A stretch of DNA of 64,000 nucleotides. It comes from Candidatus Pedobacter colombiensis (GTDB lineage: Bacteria; Bacteroidota; Bacteroidia; Sphingobacteriales; Sphingobacteriaceae). Of the stretch, positions 61,399 to 64,000 are shown in pieces (position 1 is the stretch's first letter; each line of letters starts with the position of its first letter). The notes beneath the pieces are model-generated. The model saw only the letters and a list, made by a program, of their open reading frames with translations, did no database searches and was not told where the DNA came from. A program made the translations under genes and the position numbers. The stretch covers positions 3,844,001 through 3,908,000 of the forward strand of contig CP119313.1 in NCBI GenBank assembly GCA_029202485.1, in the 5' to 3' direction.

Positions 61399-62886
61399 AT
61401 GGCAAAGAATACTAACGACGAGCAATTTAAAAATGTAATATCACACGCGAAGGAATATGGTTTTGTATTTCAAAGCAGCGAAATTTATGATGGCCTGAGT
61501 GCCGTATATGATTACGGACAACTGGGTGCCGAATTAAAAAATAACATCAAAACTTATTGGTGGAAAGCCATGGTGCAAATGCATGAAAATATCGTAGGGA
61601 TTGACTCTGCTATATTTATGCATCCTAAAGTATGGAAAGCAAGTGGACACGTTGATGGCTTTAATGATCCTATGATTGACAATAAGGATTCAAAAAAACG
61701 TTACCGTGCCGATCAGCTTTTAGAAGATAAAATTGCCCGTTATGAAAAAGACGGAAAAACAGATAAAGCAGCTAAGTTACAAGCTGATATGGATGAAGCT
61801 TTAAAAAGCGAAAACCTGCAAGAATTAAAAGCATTAATTGAGCAACATGAGATCGCCTGTCCTGTAAGTGGTACAAAAAACTGGACAGAAGTTCGTCAGT
61901 TCAATTTGATGTTCAGTACGCAGTTTGGTGCAATGGCAGAGGGTTCTGAAGAGGTTTACCTACGTCCGGAAACAGCTCAGGGTATCTTCGTAAACTTCCT
62001 GAATGTACAAAAATCAGGACGTATGAAAATCCCTTTTGGAATTGCACAAATCGGCAAAGCATTTAGAAATGAGGTAATTGCCAGACAGTTCATCATGCGT
62101 ATGCGTGAATTTGAACAAATGGAAATGCAATTCTTCGTTCGTCCGGGTGAAGACCAGAAATGGTTTGCCTACTGGAAAGAAGCTCGTCTAAGATGGCATA
62201 CCGCATTGGGCACTCCAGCCGAAAAATACCGTTACCACGACCATGTTAAGTTAGCGCATTATGCCAATGCGGCTACAGACATTGAGTTCGAATTCCCATT
62301 TGGATTTAAAGAAGTAGAAGGTATCCATAGTCGTACAGATTTCGATTTAAAGCAGCATCAGGAATTCTCCGGCAAGAAAATGCAGTACTTTGATAATGAT
62401 TTAAATGAGGAAGGTAAGCCTTATGGAAACTATATTCCTTATGTAATTGAGACTTCAATTGGTTTAGACCGTATGTTCCTTTTAACCATGATCAATGCAT
62501 ATGAAGAGCAAGATCTTAGTGATGGCGAAAAACAAGACAGCAGAACATTGTTGCGTTTACACCCTTGTTTAGCACCTTACAAAGTAGCGATCTTCCCTTT
62601 AACCAAGAAAGATGGTCTGCCTGAAAAAGCAAGAGAGATTATGAATAATCTGAAGCTTGACTTCAACTGTATTTATGAAGAGAAAGATGCGATTGGTAAA
62701 CGTTATCGTCGCCAGGATGCCATTGGTACTCCTTTCTGTGTAACAATAGATCACCAGACATTAGAGGATGATACCGTAACTATCCGTCACCGTGATACTA
62801 TGGAGCAACAACGCATTGAGATTAAGCATCTGGATGAATTGATTGCAAGTAAGACAAGCTGGAAGACATTGCTTCGTAAAGATTAA
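61399..62886 (+). CDS. glyS: Glycine-tRNA ligase, 495 aa
   Basis: A class II synthetase of the dimeric, eukaryote-like GlyRS type. EYGFVFQSSEIYDGLSAVYDYGQLG at the start, YLRPETAQGIFVNF, FRNEVIARQFIMRMREFEQMEMQFF (motif 2) and the end-of-core ETSIGLDRMFLL (motif 3) are all visible. The C-terminal anticodon-binding domain follows (LHPCLAPYKVAIFPLTKKD). It charges tRNA-Gly. The length is normal. It diverges from gldA. Confidence 0.97.
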   Translation: MAKNTNDEQFKNVISHAKEYGFVFQSSEIYDGLSAVYDYGQLGAELKNNIKTYWWKAMVQMHENIVGIDSAIFMHPKVWKASGHVDGFNDPMIDNKDSKKRYRADQLLEDKIARYEKDGKTDKAAKLQADMDEALKSENLQELKALIEQHEIACPVSGTKNWTEVRQFNLMFSTQFGAMAEGSEEVYLRPETAQGIFVNFLNVQKSGRMKIPFGIAQIGKAFRNEVIARQFIMRMREFEQMEMQFFVRPGEDQKWFAYWKEARLRWHTALGTPAEKYRYHDHVKLAHYANAATDIEFEFPFGFKEVEGIHSRTDFDLKQHQEFSGKKMQYFDNDLNEEGKPYGNYIPYVIETSIGLDRMFLLTMINAYEEQDLSDGEKQDSRTLLRLHPCLAPYKVAIFPLTKKDGLPEKAREIMNNLKLDFNCIYEEKDAIGKRYRRQDAIGTPFCVTIDHQTLEDDTVTIRHRDTMEQQRIEIKHLDELIASKTSWKTLLRKD

Positions 62887-62899
62887 AAAATGGAGTATC

Positions 62900-63649
62900 T
62901 TATGTGTTTCTCAACACTTTACTAAGCGTGTATTCCCAGTTCATTCTGGCAATATTTAGCACCGAAATGCTTTGAGGGCATTCTACTTCGCAGGCTTCTG
63001 TATTGGTACAATGCCCAAACTGCTCATCATCCATTTGCTGAACCATAGCTAGTGCCCGCTTCCTCGATTCTATTTCTCCTTGCGGTAATTTAGCCAAATG
63101 CGCTATTTTAGCGGAAGTAAACAATGCCGCACTCGAATTTTTGCAGGTAGCTACACAAGCCCCGCAGCCAATACAAGCAGCAGAATCAAAAGCCGATTCG
63201 GCATCTTCATGACTAATGGGAATCCCATTGGCTTCAGGAGCCTGACCGGTATTTACGGACACAAAACCACCAGCCATAATGATTCTGTCGAATGCCGACC
63301 GATCTACCCTCAAATCTCGTTTTATCGGAAAGCCCTTCCCCCTAAACGGTTCTATATAAATCGTATCTCCATCTTTAAACTCACGCATGTGCAACTGGCA
63401 GGTCGTTAAATGAGCAACAGGTCCATGCGCCCTGCCATTGATCATCATTCCGCACTGCCCACAAATCCCTTCTCTGCAATCGTGATCAAATTCTACCGGC
63501 CTGTCACCTGCAAGCACCAATTGTTCATTTAAGGTATCCATCATCTCTAAAAAAGACATGTTAAGAATTACATTATCCAGGGTATAATCCACCATTTTAC
63601 CGGGACTACCAGCATCATTTTGCCTCCAAATTTTCAGATAAATCTTCAT
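62900..63649 (-). CDS. sdhB: Succinate dehydrogenase/fumarate reductase iron-sulfur subunit, 249 aa
   Basis: The N-terminal 2Fe-2S domain has CREGICGQCGMMINGRAHGP, and the C-terminal 4Fe-4S/3Fe-4S domain has CIGCGACVATCKN and CTNTEACEVECPQSISVLNIARMNWEY. It is the electron-transfer subunit of complex II, bound at the membrane. It follows the flavoprotein gene after 12 bp. The Bacteroidota form serves as SDH or FRD; the direction cannot be told from this part. Confidence 0.95.
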   Translation of the reverse strand: MKIYLKIWRQNDAGSPGKMVDYTLDNVILNMSFLEMMDTLNEQLVLAGDRPVEFDHDCREGICGQCGMMINGRAHGPVAHLTTCQLHMREFKDGDTIYIEPFRGKGFPIKRDLRVDRSAFDRIIMAGGFVSVNTGQAPEANGIPISHEDAESAFDSAACIGCGACVATCKNSSAALFTSAKIAHLAKLPQGEIESRKRALAMVQQMDDEQFGHCTNTEACEVECPQSISVLNIARMNWEYTLSKVLRNT

Positions 63650-63661
63650 AAGTCACTCCTC

Positions 63662-64000
63662 TTATTTATAACTTCTTACTGCCAGCTCTACGTTTTCAAA
63701 CTTCAAGGGCTCCGGAATTAGGATTTCGTCCTTGCCCTCACCTTGATATTGCCAGACCGATACAAAACAAAACTTTTCATCGTTTCTTAACGCTTCTCCT
63801 TCCGGCGTTTGATATTCTTCCCTGAAATGTGCCCCGCAAGACTCTTCTCGGGTCAGTGCGTCCTGACACATCAACTCTGCAACTTCCAGATAATCGCTCA
63901 CCCGACCTGCTTTTTCCAGCTCTCCATTCATCTCGTCCTCATCTCCACTCACTTTAAGATTTTGATAAAAATCTGAGCGCAATTCCCTGATTCCCTTTAT
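63662..64000 (-). CDS. sdhA: Succinate dehydrogenase/fumarate reductase flavoprotein subunit, C-terminal part
   Basis: Only the last 112 residues are in the window; the frame stays open to the edge and no convincing start is present. The visible part ends the flavoprotein family pattern: the helical region IRELRSDFYQNLKVSG, then MCQDALTREESCGAHFREEYQTPEGEALRNDEKF, where the RxESxGAHxRxD element carries catalytic and flavin-domain contacts. It is directly upstream of sdhB in the sdhCAB order usual for Bacteroidota. Confidence 0.9.
   Translation of the reverse strand: MKGIRELRSDFYQNLKVSGDEDEMNGELEKAGRVSDYLEVAELMCQDALTREESCGAHFREEYQTPEGEALRNDEKFCFVSVWQYQGEGKDEILIPEPLKFENVELAVRSYK

Overview
The window looks like chromosomal DNA of a Sphingobacteriaceae-type Bacteroidota, most likely Pedobacter or a close relative. 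The evidence is AT-rich DNA with promoters of the Bacteroidota type (TTG about 18-20 bp upstream of TAnnTTTG, often abutting the start codon), and lineage-typical genes: gldA, gldC, gldF, gldG, porV, a giant protein with a gliding-motility-type C-terminal sorting domain, DUF4890-like, DUF3810 and DUF6266 proteins, a PL6 polysaccharide lyase, and an LuxC-type acyl-CoA reductase beside a 2[4Fe-4S] ferredoxin. The genus is inferred from remembered gene style, not from a search.

Layout. 1-1.75 kb: an ABC exporter operon with a GntR regulator and its probable operator. 1.9-7.0 kb: WD40 protein, an orphan alpha-2-macroglobulin-like tail, an NlpC/P60 hydrolase, UspA, ferredoxin, acyl-CoA reductase and FtsE. 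7.2-9.9 kb: grpE-dnaJ and a Ppx/GppA phosphatase. 10-13.6 kb (minus): two small Spy/CpxP-like secreted proteins around Maf, then a KDO-8-P phosphatase/IscX/2Fe-2S ferredoxin/DUF2520 run. 13.7-19.2 kb plus 26.3-26.9 kb: the cytochrome c maturation genes ccmF, ccmE, ccmD-like, ccmC and ccmB, with glutamate dehydrogenase inside the cluster. 19.3-26.3 kb: an accessory island that separates ccmC from ccmB. 27-39 kb: PL6 lyase, DNA repair methyltransferase, gldC, rhlE, dihydroorotase, an Rpn-type nuclease, hscA, an S1/P1-like enzyme and DedA. 39-45 kb: dnaN, gldG, gldF, porV. 45.5-57.9 kb: a 12.4-kb adhesin gene with two families of tandem Ig/PKD-like repeats. 58-60.4 kb: DUF6266, a structured RNA, a MITE-like element, 22-bp direct repeats and an outer-membrane beta-barrel gene. 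60.5-64 kb: gldA, glyS and the sdhB/sdhA genes.

How it fits together. GldF/GldG/GldA (gliding ABC transporter), GldC and PorV (type IX secretion shuttle) belong to the export/motility system that should handle the giant adhesin, whose C-terminus is a type B sorting domain. The ccm genes build c-type cytochromes. IscX, ferredoxin and HscA are Fe-S assembly parts split between two places.

The best candidate for an undescribed system is the island between ccmC and ccmB. It holds a 51-codon secreted-peptide gene, a TPR-lipoprotein sensor kinase and its response regulator. A 16-bp TTACGG/CCGTAA-type inverted repeat occurs twice, before the small-protein/DUF4177-like/YidD operon and in the divergent control region beside the peptide gene. 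Two nuclease-fold genes (HsdR-N type and YhcG type) sit at the island ends. That these parts form one system is inference.
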